In this document: positions 7,274 through 13,865 of the stretch, one piece after another
How positions within the stretch are numbered: position 1 is the first letter of the stretch
Layout of the letters: each line of letters begins with the position of its first letter
Assembly (NCBI GenBank): GCA_964516325.1
Contig: CAZFAP010000130.1
Coordinates: 1-13,865 of the forward strand
Length of the DNA: 13,865 nt
Direction: 5' to 3'
Origin: CAZFAP01 sp964516325
GTDB taxonomy: Bacteria > Auribacterota > JABMQX01
Made by a program: the position numbers and the translations under genes
Notes under the pieces: generated by a model
Told to the model about the DNA's origin: nothing
What the model saw: only the letters and a program-made list of their open reading frames with translations
Database searches by the model: none

Positions 7274-8548
7274 TCATCCTGTGAGTGGGTCCCCCTCCAC
7301 GTTCACGCTCTTGTCAGCGGGCGAAGGCGACGAACCATCCGCCTCGTCCCTTTGGCTGCTCTGGATACTCATTTCGTAATGCTTGTCGCCGGATGCGAAA
7401 AGAATCCGGTCTCGGTCAATCTGTGCGACCGTCATCTCGAAAATCCGGTCCCCCGGTTGTATCTGAACGCCGTCAATCATTGCCACAAAGTGTCCGTTGT
7501 CCGCCCAGATGTTCGCCAGCTTGAGTTCTGACAGCCTCCGGAGAACCCGCTCCTCCACCTGCGGCGAGGCCGCCGCGTCCGTCTGCTCGCACGTTTGCTC
7601 CGTCTCGAGAGGCGGCGGGGGAGGAGAAGGCATCGCGTGCCGCCGGTCGCTTTCGCTTTCTCCTTTTCTCCGGAAGAACCTCAGGAACCCTCGTGGGCGC
7701 CTCTCCTCGGAACTCGCCTGCTGGTCCTTTCGTCGTTCCTCCGTTTGTGGGCTGAATTCGGCGACAATTTCGCGAATGATGCTCTCGTCTATTTTTCTCG
7801 TCTCTCGGAGGTATCCCATCAGAAGGGCCTGATCACAAACAACGTTAATCAGACGCGGAGTTCCCCCCGAATATCTGTACAGGCGGTCCAGGGCGCCTTT
7901 CGTGAATTTGACCCTCCCGTCATCCCCCGCGATCTTGAGCCTGTGCTCTATATAGCCACGGGTCTCGTCTTTGTCAAGGCTGCGGAGGTGATACCGAAGG
8001 CTTATTCTCTGCCTCAATTGCTCGAGGTCCGGACGATTGAGCTTGTCCCGCAGCTCCGGCTGCCCGAGCAGCATGATTTGAATGAGTTTCTGCGTATCGG
8101 TCTCTATGTTGGAGATGAGCCGCGTTTCCTCGAGGGCCTTCACGCTGAGGTCCTGCGCCTCATCCATAATGAGCACCGCCGTACTGCCAGCCTCGTTTTG
8201 CTCCAGGAGAAAATGGTTTAACCTCCCAAGCAGAGAAACCTTGCTCTGCCTTTCGGTCGCAATGCCGAATTGGCGGCAGATGTACTCCAAAAGCTGCTTG
8301 GCGGTCAGAGTCGTGTTTGTCAGCATCGCCACTTTCGCCGCCGGATCGAGCTTTTGCAGAAGTGTCCGGCAGACCGTGGTCTTGCCGCTCCCGATCTCTC
8401 CCGTGATGACCACGAAGCCCCTCTTTTCCGTCACGGCATAAGTGAGGCTCGCCAGAGCCTCCGTGTGCTTCTGGCTGGGAAAGAAAAATGACGGGTCAGG
8501 CGTCATGTCAAACGGTCTTTTCGTTAGCCCATAAAAGTCGAGGTACAC
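7274..8548 (-). CDS. ExeA-like AAA ATPase of exosortase-type loci, with C-terminal GspB-like domain
   Basis: 424 residues from GTG at 8548. The start MYLDFYGLTKRPFDMTPDP and the region to about 265 match the ExeA/GspA-type ATPases found beside exosortase (XrtA/PEP-CTERM) polysaccharide genes: Walker A GEIGSGKTT (50-58), Walker B VLIMDEAQ (125-132), LLGQPEL (160-166) and SGGTPRLIN (227-235). A charged and proline-rich linker follows (about 267-335). Residues 336-396 (LSELKLANIWADNGHFVAMI then DGVQIQPGDRIFEMTVAQID) resemble the C-terminal domain of the type II secretion protein GspB. The usual ATPase of these loci ends near residue 270, so this tail is additional. There is no membrane segment, so it is probably cytoplasmic or membrane-peripheral. 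The substrate is unknown; the ATPase may drive assembly of the export machine. It is separated from the chain-length gene by a 205-base gap with repeats. Confidence 0.88.
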   Translation of the reverse strand: MYLDFYGLTKRPFDMTPDPSFFFPSQKHTEALASLTYAVTEKRGFVVITGEIGSGKTTVCRTLLQKLDPAAKVAMLTNTTLTAKQLLEYICRQFGIATERQSKVSLLGRLNHFLLEQNEAGSTAVLIMDEAQDLSVKALEETRLISNIETDTQKLIQIMLLGQPELRDKLNRPDLEQLRQRISLRYHLRSLDKDETRGYIEHRLKIAGDDGRVKFTKGALDRLYRYSGGTPRLINVVCDQALLMGYLRETRKIDESIIREIVAEFSPQTEERRKDQQASSEERRPRGFLRFFRRKGESESDRRHAMPSPPPPPLETEQTCEQTDAAASPQVEERVLRRLSELKLANIWADNGHFVAMIDGVQIQPGDRIFEMTVAQIDRDRILFASGDKHYEMSIQSSQRDEADGSSPSPADKSVNVEGDPLTG

Positions 8549-8556
8549 CTGACATT

Positions 8557-8562
8557 ACCTCC
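8557..8562 (-). promoter_or_regulatory. Ribosome binding site for GTG start at 8548
   Basis: GGAGGT on the minus strand lies 8 bases before the GTG at 8548-8546. A nearby ATG (8555-8553) is out of frame, so the GTG is the start of the ATPase. Confidence 0.75.
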
Positions 8563-8618
8563 GCAGTGCTTACTCCGGGAAATCCGCCCATGAGGAGAAT
8601 TCAGACAGCATGACAGCA

Positions 8619-8653
8619 TTGACCGGATGATCCTGTGTATCCTGTTATCCTGT
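8619..8653. repeat. Second ATCCTGT cluster, inside the export cluster
   Basis: ATCCTGT occurs at 8630, 8639 and 8647, preceded by TTGACCGGATGA (8619-8630), which recurs exactly inverted at 6081-6092. The cluster lies in the gap between the chain-length gene and the ATPase gene. Confidence 0.8.
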
Positions 8654-8753
8654 CAAGTCCTCCTGTTCAACGCTCCTCGCGCTTTTCTGGTGGCGCCGCG
8701 GACACTGGTGAAACCTCCCCTGGGTTCAAAAGGTGCTCACACCCCATTTTCGG

Positions 8754-10310
8754 TCAGATTCGCACCCTTTCGAAGAAGCCGAGGGTTATCAGAATCAGCG
8801 CTATCCCTAAAACAAAAACCAGGGCGCTTACCACGATCCATCCCAGCGTCTCTCTCCTCTTTTCGCTCGCTTTCTCCGCCATCGTGTTAATCACCGGGAT
8901 CGTTCCGACGATGGGTATGTCCAGGAAGGACGCAGCATCTTCCACGTCCTTGAAGGACGAGTCCATCTTGTCCCTGACAAAAATTAAGCCAAGCCCCAAC
9001 CCGCCCCCAAGAATCAGCCCCAGAAGCGCCACCTTCAGCCGGTTCGACTGTTCGGGCGAAGTGGGTCTCCTCGCATAGTCCTGGACCTGAAGCCGACTCG
9101 CCTTTTCGCTCTTCTCTCGTTGCTGGTCAATTCTTAAGCTCATGAGCTGGGTTTTGTAGTAAGCCAGATGCGTCCGGTTTTCCGCATCGGCCTCTTCCAG
9201 GTTTTTCTTTTCGTTCTCGAGCGCGGGAGAGTTCTTCACCCTGTCCTCGCACTCTTTCCTCTTCTCGAGGAGCCGCTCCTTCCTTTTGATCGCCGAGGCA
9301 ATCCGGACCTCCGCGTTCCTTAAGTTCTCCTGCAAACGCAAGTACAAAGGGTTGGTTAGATGCTTTTCTGTGGTGGTCGTTTCTTTCGCAACTTTAACGA
9401 TGAGCGACTTAATGCTTTCTATCTCGTTCCTCACCTTGATCACGTCCGGATGACGCTCGGTCTTCTCTAACAGAAGCCTGTTCAGTTGCAGCTCGAGTTC
9501 GTTGAGCTTTGCCCTGTATGTCGCAACCATGGGGTTCGCTTCGATGACCCTCTCCCCAACCATTTCCGGCTCAACCGCGGCAATCTGCTTTTCGGTCTCC
9601 TTCCTCGCTTCTTGCGCGCTGGAAAGTTCCTCTTCGGCGGCACGCAGGTCGTCCAATATCCTCCTTAGTTCGGCGCTTTCGGCGAGATCGGTGCCGGGGA
9701 GTTCCAGGATGTGCCTCGCCTTGAACTCCTCCAGCGCCCGGCTCGACTTAGCTACCTTCCCTTCGTATTCCTTCTCCTGCTGCTGAAGAAAAGCTATCTG
9801 ACCCGCCAGACTCGTCCGTTCGAGGTTCTCGACCTCCGAAATGTACCGGTCTATGACGGCGTTGACGACCCTATGCACAATATCAGGATTTGCATCCTTG
9901 TGCGACACCTCGAACACATTTTTCGCTTTTTCCTGCACGTCCAAATTCTTTCGGAGCCGCTGGACAACCTCTTCTTCCCGGAATTCACGCCGAGGTTCCG
10001 GCAGGTCCCGATAGGGCGCATCCAGCCCAATGTCCTTGATAATCTCGACCAGATTTGCCCGGCTCAGGATGATTTCCCTCATCACCTGGAGGCTGATGGC
10101 TTCGCGGGGCTTGCTGCGCTCCGCCACCGGCTGGTTCACGATCAGGAAAACGCCCCTCGCTTTATAAACTTTCGGGAGGCTCGAGCCGACGATGGTGGCT
10201 CCCAGAAACGCAGCGATCAGAGGGATGATGATGAGGAACTTGTGTCTCAGAAGCATCCTCACATACGCCCCAAGGAAATCGCTTTTCCCTTTCTTATCTC
10301 CGTTTTCCAT
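8754..10310 (-). CDS. Wzz-type polysaccharide chain-length determinant (GNVR, without kinase domain)
   Basis: 518 residues from ATG at 10310. A first membrane segment (about 25-43, FLIIIPLIAAFLGATIVG) is followed by a long periplasmic part rich in charged heptads (about 160-400), predicted as coiled coil. A proline-containing RRPTSPEQSNRLK leads into a second membrane segment (about 425-445), and LDIPIVGTIPVI follows. A third hydrophobic segment (about 489-512) near the C-terminus is as seen in exosortase-associated chain-length proteins. No Walker motifs are present, so the kinase is the separate protein at 6448-7218. The family forms inner-membrane oligomers that set polymer length and link to the export lipoprotein, encoded 83 bases upstream. 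The frame extends to a GTG at 10334, but the Shine-Dalgarno sequence favours 10310. Confidence 0.93.
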   Translation of the reverse strand: MENGDKKGKSDFLGAYVRMLLRHKFLIIIPLIAAFLGATIVGSSLPKVYKARGVFLIVNQPVAERSKPREAISLQVMREIILSRANLVEIIKDIGLDAPYRDLPEPRREFREEEVVQRLRKNLDVQEKAKNVFEVSHKDANPDIVHRVVNAVIDRYISEVENLERTSLAGQIAFLQQQEKEYEGKVAKSSRALEEFKARHILELPGTDLAESAELRRILDDLRAAEEELSSAQEARKETEKQIAAVEPEMVGERVIEANPMVATYRAKLNELELQLNRLLLEKTERHPDVIKVRNEIESIKSLIVKVAKETTTTEKHLTNPLYLRLQENLRNAEVRIASAIKRKERLLEKRKECEDRVKNSPALENEKKNLEEADAENRTHLAYYKTQLMSLRIDQQREKSEKASRLQVQDYARRPTSPEQSNRLKVALLGLILGGGLGLGLIFVRDKMDSSFKDVEDAASFLDIPIVGTIPVINTMAEKASEKRRETLGWIVVSALVFVLGIALILITLGFFERVRI

Positions 10311-10316
10311 TGAGTG

Positions 10317-10322
10317 CCTCCC
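10317..10322 (-). promoter_or_regulatory. Ribosome binding site that sets the start at 10310
   Basis: GGGAGG on the minus strand lies 6 bases before the ATG at 10310-10308. It would lie inside the coding region if the upstream GTG at 10334 were used, so the shorter form is preferred. Confidence 0.8.
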
Positions 10323-10393
10323 ATTGTCCCGCACACCCGTGCGAGACGAGCGTTTCTCCTACATAGTGCGACATAGCCGATGCTTGTCCCCCG

Positions 10394-11188
10394 TCATGGA
10401 CTCACGAAGCCGCCGGTCCGGAACCGACCGTACTCCGTGTCCAAGAAGAAGCTCTTGTTCTTGAAGAACTCGTAAACCTCCACCATCCGTCTGGCGGAGT
10501 TGGCAGGGCTGACAATCTGTCCCAAATACTGGCCGAGCGAAGCTGCCGTCGAGGACGGCACAACGACGATGTCTCCCGACTTGAGGTAATCGTTATGGGC
10601 GAACTTCCCACGATACATTATGCCTCGCAGATTAACCCTTTTCACCACCGGGTTTTCGATGTCCGGAGTGATTACATGCACTCGCCATAACGCCGCCGTC
10701 GGAAGCGGAAATCCTGACGCGACAATGGCGTCCCATACCGTCAGCATGTTCCCTTTCATCGGCACGGGACCGGGGTTTGGCACCTCGCCGATAACATACA
10801 CTTTCTTGCTTCGGTACTGCGAAATCCCAACCGAAACCTTCGGCTCGATGATGAATTCGGATAGCTTTTCCGTCAGCTTTTTCTGGAGTTCGGGTTTCGT
10901 TAATCCCCCGGCTTGCACTTCGCCTATCAGCGGCATGAACATCGTCCCTTCCGGCCCAACGATGAACTCGCGGCTGACTTCCGGATTGTTATGGACATAG
11001 ACGGTTACCGTGTCATCCGGCCCGATGACGAACGGCTTCTCCATTAGCTCTTTTTCAACCGCCTCGCGGGAAGCCGCCGCAGAGACCGTCTGCTCACCGG
11101 AACGGCCAGCGCTGCCACAGCCGGTCAGAACGGCGATGCCGGCCAAGCAAAGAATGCTGAGTGCGACGTAGAGATAATTTCGGGTCAT
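10394..11188 (-). CDS. wza-like: Polysaccharide export outer-membrane lipoprotein (Wza type)
   Basis: 264 residues from ATG at 11188. It has a lipoprotein signal: MTRNYLYV, hydrophobic core, lipobox LTGC with the lipidated cysteine at residue 24. The Poly_export domain begins at FVIGPDDTVTVYVHNNPEVS (about 53-72) and a SLBB-like domain follows (about 128-205: VYVIGEVPNPGPVPMKG, then YLKSGDIVVVPSS). The family forms the outer-membrane pore through which the polymer leaves. It lacks the long C-terminal helix region of E. coli Wza, as is common in exosortase-type loci, so pore geometry may differ. It is the first gene of the cluster, about 44 bases from the predicted sigma-54 start. The frame is open upstream to 11248, but the lipoprotein signal fixes the start. 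Confidence 0.93.
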   Translation of the reverse strand: MTRNYLYVALSILCLAGIAVLTGCGSAGRSGEQTVSAAASREAVEKELMEKPFVIGPDDTVTVYVHNNPEVSREFIVGPEGTMFMPLIGEVQAGGLTKPELQKKLTEKLSEFIIEPKVSVGISQYRSKKVYVIGEVPNPGPVPMKGNMLTVWDAIVASGFPLPTAALWRVHVITPDIENPVVKRVNLRGIMYRGKFAHNDYLKSGDIVVVPSSTAASLGQYLGQIVSPANSARRMVEVYEFFKNKSFFLDTEYGRFRTGGFVSP

Positions 11189-11243
11189 GGTCGAGTCCCC
11201 CTCTCCTTTACTGGTATAGCCGACAAGCATTTGCAGCGAAATG

Positions 11244-11260
11244 AGCAAGTATCATACCAG
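11244..11260 (-). promoter_or_regulatory. Sigma-54-type promoter of the export cluster
   Basis: On the minus strand CTGGTATGATACTTGCT has GG and GC exactly 10 bases apart, with TGG and TTGCT matching the consensus; the central CAC is TAT here. The predicted start is near 11232, about 44 bases before the lipoprotein ATG at 11188. Confidence 0.65.
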
Positions 11261-11290
11261 CCTACGGTATCGTCCGCTCCCCACGACAGT

Positions 11291-11306
11291 TGCACCCGCG
11301 AGTGCA
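11291..11306. promoter_or_regulatory. Near-palindrome upstream of the export promoter
   Basis: TGCACCCGCGAGTGCA is symmetric except for one pair. Its centre is about 66 bases before the predicted sigma-54 start, so it could bind an activator dimer. No second copy was seen. Confidence 0.4.
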
Positions 11307-11604
11307 CACCCCAAGGCGGACTCCTTCTCCCCGAAGTTGCCCCGCAAACCTGCCCAATTTACGGCGAGTTTCGCAGCTCATGCGTGGCCCGGTTTGGCGC
11401 CTCGCAGTCTGTCTGTTCCTCGCCGTAACCCACGAGCTGCGTGCTTATTGCTCGCATTGTTAGGCCCTTTCTCCTGCCCCAGAGCCTTTTGTTCACGTTG
11501 CGCCTCCCGATAGGCGTGCTTCACCCAGTGCGTCTCCCCCTCGCTCCGCGGCTGGGCTTGCTCATGCACCGTAGCGGTGGCGCCATGGGTTAGGCCCCGC
11601 TTCC

Positions 11605-11675
11605 CAGAGGCCGTTCGAGCTGAGAATTCGGAGCGGCAAACGTTGATTCTCGACTTCGCTCAAACGGCGCCTCTG
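11605..11675. repeat. 71-base imperfect hairpin
   Basis: CAGAGG-CCGTTCGAGC (11605-11620) pairs with GCTCAAACGGCGCCTCTG (11658-11675), allowing a 2-base bulge and one mismatch. An inner stem GAGAAT (11622-11627) pairs with ATTCTC (11646-11651). It could be an RNA structure or a short mobile palindrome; function is unknown. Confidence 0.55.
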
Positions 11676-12603
11676 CGGTCGAAACGTTGCCCCAAATAAA
11701 CACGCTTTGTTGGACATCGCCTGCATCGCGGCCGCTATCCCTTATGGTTGACGGAGATGCGCCGCTGGTGTCAACCTGCAACATTCTGTTTACCTTCTCC
11801 CACATTTTCACAATCGAGCCGCCCGCGCCGATACGATCCCCCCTCTGCGTATTGCTTCTCCCTCTCACCGTCCGCATGACCGCACTCGCCTGGGCCTCAC
11901 ACCATTGACGAAAAGACGGTGCGGTGACCTGGCCCCATTTCGGCAAGCGCCTTCCGTGACCGCGAGACGGACGTTGCCCTGCAAAGAGCGTACGGCGCTC
12001 TTACTTCCCTCACGTGGTCGGATCGGCTTTGTCCTGCTCCACCTTCGTTGCTTCGAGAGCCCAGCCTTCCGGCGTGGTCGCTCAAAGCATGATCATATGT
12101 TGACGAAATAGAGCGCTCATTCTAAGCCGATTCCATAGCTTATTGCGGTTTCGGGGATTACAGCGTTGTTGAAAAGCAACAGTGGCGTTGAGAACCGGAA
12201 ACAGTACGGCGCGACGCACGGACCGGGGTTTTATAACGTAACAATCACGCCCACAGCGCATTAGGACCTAAAGCCCATCAACCAGAGTGAGAAGCTGGGG
12301 TCCGTTTCCATTTTCTCGCAATTGAGACAGATAAGAAACCTGTTGCCTAATTCTCCGCTCCCGCGGCGACACGCCCACGCGGACAAACCTCCCCGATTCG
12401 CGCTGTTTCCCCGGAGGCAGGACTCGCGGCTCAGACCTTGTTGCATGCGTATTTCCTTGCAAATGCGTTTGTTATGGCAGAAGCCTTGCCGCTATGCCCG
12501 TTGTTTTCTACTGATGATGAGCGGAAGTGTTGTGAAAGACACCTCCATTTCCCGCAGAGACCGCCCGGCGGGCTTCAGTTTAACGCGCTCAGCCTCAGGA
12601 TTT

Positions 12604-12619
12604 GGGCACGGTTATTGCG
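12604..12619 (+). promoter_or_regulatory. Sigma-54-type box about 400 bases before the sensor gene
   Basis: GGGCACGGTTATTGCG has GGCACG and TTGC with GG and GC 10 bases apart; only the leading T and the final W differ from consensus. A transcript would start near 12630 and run toward the sensor gene at 13018, with a leader near 390 bases. A weaker box (TGGCAGAAGCCTTGCC, 12475-12490) lies 130 bases earlier. Confidence 0.5.
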
Positions 12620-13003
12620 AAACCACCGTCAGGTTTTCTTTTGGTTTTGTTAGGCGGGAGGGCTGTTTTGTATTCATTCGCCCCGCAGGTTTCCCTGCCT
12701 TGCCTGCACGCCGAAGAGCTTTCGTAACACTCGGAGACGACGCTTGCGCAGGATGGAGTCGGACCGCGGAGATGGCCAGTCCATACCCAGCAGGTTCTTC
12801 ACCGTCGCCTCCGATTCATTTATTAGGGTTCAATGAAGTGGCTGGGGTCCCAAAGTCAAATTTGGGGGCTGACATGAACAACAGCAGTTGATTTTCCCGG
12901 TGTCCTGATCCGCCGTCCATCCGGGGTGAGGGTTGTGGGAAGCCGCGGCCGCATCCGACAACGTGAAAGCTACTTTGAACTCGGCGCTTAGGCTAATGAT
13001 CGC

Positions 13004-13008
13004 AAGGA
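13004..13008 (+). promoter_or_regulatory. Ribosome binding site for GTG start at 13018
   Basis: AAGGA ends 9 bases before the GTG at 13018. An in-frame TAG at 13009-13011 rules out any earlier start. Confidence 0.6.
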
Positions 13009-13017
13009 TAGAACGTC

Positions 13018-13865
13018 GTGTCACCTCACGGTGATAAAACGAGCGGAAATGTAGAGCTAACCCACCTGATTGACATCGGACTGTGGCAGTCCATGCTCGA
13101 TTCCCTCTCGGCACGGCTCCGTGCCGGCACCCGCATCCTTAACGAGAGGAAGGAAGTCGTCTTGCAGTCTCGCCTCGCGGGCCTATGCCGCGAATCCATG
13201 GCTCGCCGCGGGACGCCTGCCGTCTGTTCGAAGTGTTGCGACCTGACCGACTTCCCCAGCTATGACGAAGGAGGTTTCGCCCTCTGTGCCCATTGCGACC
13301 GCGCCATAAACTTCGTCTTCAACCTGAGAGTTGACAGCATTCAGGGCTATGTCGTCATCGGACCCGTGTGGATTGCCGAAAAGGGGGTGTCGGGCGCCGT
13401 CCCGCGACTCGCAAGAAAGTTCGGGATTGCCCAAGCCAAGTTCAGTCAGTTGGCTTCCGAACTCGTCACTTACTCGCTGGAAGACTTTCGCGAAGCGGGA
13501 GAAATGGTCTTGACCACAATGCGGGTCGTCACCCAGACGCTCTCAGCCAGCCTCGAACTCGCCAGAGAGGTTGGCCAACTGAAGGAGTCTCTCCTGATGG
13601 AGAAGAAGAGAACATGGCAGACTATGGTCAAAGACGAGCTCACTGGAACCTTGCGATACAACTTCGGCCTTGCTCGTCTGAAAGAGGAAGTCGCCAGAGC
13701 CGAGCGGTACAAGCAAGTCCTTTCCATCGTTGTGGTCGGGGTCGGTGAATTCCGGAGTTACGTTGACCGCTATGGTCCCTCCGCCGTCAACTCGTTGATG
13801 AAGGCGATCGGCACGGTTGTCCAGAGTAAGTCTCGCAAAACCGACATCCCCGTTCGCCTCCGAGA
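13018..13865 (+). CDS. PocR-like sensor with degenerate GGDEF domain (3' partial)
   Basis: The frame is open from GTG at 13018 to the window end (282 residues seen). Residues about 14-120 resemble the PocR-type ligand-binding domain: LTHLIDIGLWQSMLDS (14-29), Cys57, Cys70, Cys73, Cys74, a CAHC pair (Cys90, Cys93) and GYVVIGPVW (110-118). PocR domains are thought to sense small hydrocarbon-derived ligands; the cysteines may bind metal. A helical linker with coiled-coil character (about 145-200) leads to a GGDEF-type domain that begins KDELTGTLRYNFGLARLKEE (205-224). Its usual Mg-binding DxD is replaced by GVG (241-243, VVVGVGEF), the ND of the guanine-binding helix reads VD, and at the GGDEF position the sequence is RLR, with the first glycine replaced. 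It is therefore unlikely to make cyclic di-GMP and may act as a receptor or scaffold. It is divergent from the export cluster, across a 1.8-kb gap. Confidence 0.75.
   Translation, partial: MSPHGDKTSGNVELTHLIDIGLWQSMLDSLSARLRAGTRILNERKEVVLQSRLAGLCRESMARRGTPAVCSKCCDLTDFPSYDEGGFALCAHCDRAINFVFNLRVDSIQGYVVIGPVWIAEKGVSGAVPRLARKFGIAQAKFSQLASELVTYSLEDFREAGEMVLTTMRVVTQTLSASLELAREVGQLKESLLMEKKRTWQTMVKDELTGTLRYNFGLARLKEEVARAERYKQVLSIVVVGVGEFRSYVDRYGPSAVNSLMKAIGTVVQSKSRKTDIPVRLR

Larger units (their letters stand above)
11189..13017. other. 1.8-kb region without a convincing gene
   Basis: Between the divergent export cluster and the sensor gene no reading frame shows a recognisable domain; the longest (12322-12891, +) is Arg/Ser/Pro-rich with no family look. 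The region holds a sigma-54-type box and a near-palindrome for the export cluster, a 71-base imperfect hairpin (11605-11675), smaller stem-loops (AAGAGCG / CGCTCTT around 11985-12003) and a second sigma-54-type box (12604-12619, +). The heptamer GTTAGGC appears three times on the plus strand (11459, 11589, 12649). It may be long regulatory DNA, unknown RNAs or decayed genes. Confidence 0.5.

Noticed and set aside
6488..7531. Open frame of 347 residues on the plus strand
   Set aside because: Antisense to the tyrosine kinase and the end of the ATPase, both with intact motifs. The product is Ser/Arg-rich with no family resemblance.
11590..11946. 118-codon open frame on the minus strand upstream of the export cluster
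   Set aside because: It has no recognisable domain and no convincing Shine-Dalgarno sequence, and its last part is the 71-base hairpin.
11459..12655. Integron attC sites suggested by three GTTAGGC heptamers
   Set aside because: GTTAGGC fits the attC core GTTRRRY, but only the third copy has a matching RYYYAAC (GTTTAAC near 12577) at a suitable distance, and the DNA between does not fold as an attC. No integrase or cassette genes are visible.
12322..12891. 189-codon open frame on the plus strand in the gene-poor region
   Set aside because: Arg, Ser and Pro-rich, no domain, no good ribosome site, and it runs across the sigma-54-type boxes. Probably a chance frame in GC-rich DNA.

Overview
The window comes from a GC-rich, Gram-negative-type (diderm) bacterium. 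It encodes an outer-membrane export lipoprotein, a beta-barrel-like protein with a signal peptide, and polysaccharide export machinery, and it has several sigma-54-type promoter boxes. The lineage cannot be fixed from sequence alone. Dispersed ATCCTGT and CTTTGCG repeats in the spacers, large gene-poor gaps and the exosortase (PEP-CTERM/XrtA)-style polysaccharide genes suggest an environmental lineage such as a deltaproteobacterium-like or PVC-like group, but this is inference.

Layout, left to right. 1-681 (+): C-terminal part of an aldo/keto reductase with two four-cysteine iron-sulfur motifs. 876-1688 (+): secreted beta-barrel-like protein, followed by a perfect GC-rich hairpin. 2126-3511 (+): polyprenyl-phosphate sugar-1-phosphate transferase that starts repeat-unit synthesis, preceded by a near-consensus sigma-54 promoter. 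3886-5607 (-): secreted DUF3352-like protein with an internal duplication, with related repeats on both sides. 5608-6447: repeat-rich spacer. 6448-11188 (-): four-gene polysaccharide export and control cluster, read right to left as export lipoprotein (Wza type), chain-length regulator (Wzz type), ExeA-like AAA ATPase with an extra GspB-like C-terminal domain, and cytoplasmic tyrosine kinase (CpsD/Wzc-kinase type). A sigma-54-type box lies upstream of this cluster. 11189-13017: 1.8 kb with no convincing gene but with promoter-like boxes and stem-loops. 13018-13865 (+): start of a PocR-like sensor protein with a GGDEF-type domain that has lost key residues; it runs off the window.

How the parts fit. 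The sugar transferase would load the first sugar on the lipid carrier. The Wzz-type protein and the separate tyrosine kinase would control chain length, and the Wza-type lipoprotein would form the outer-membrane exit. The ATPase is the one typically found next to these genes in exosortase loci. No exosortase, PEP-CTERM protein, PrsK or PrsR gene is visible here. Sigma-54-type boxes in front of the transferase, the export cluster and (distantly) the sensor gene suggest one co-regulated polysaccharide regulon, as known for PrsK/PrsR/RpoN-controlled exosortase systems.

The most unusual points are the ATPase/GspB-like fusion, the catalytically degenerate PocR-GGDEF protein, the shared sigma-54 signature, and the repeat cluster that splits the export operon.
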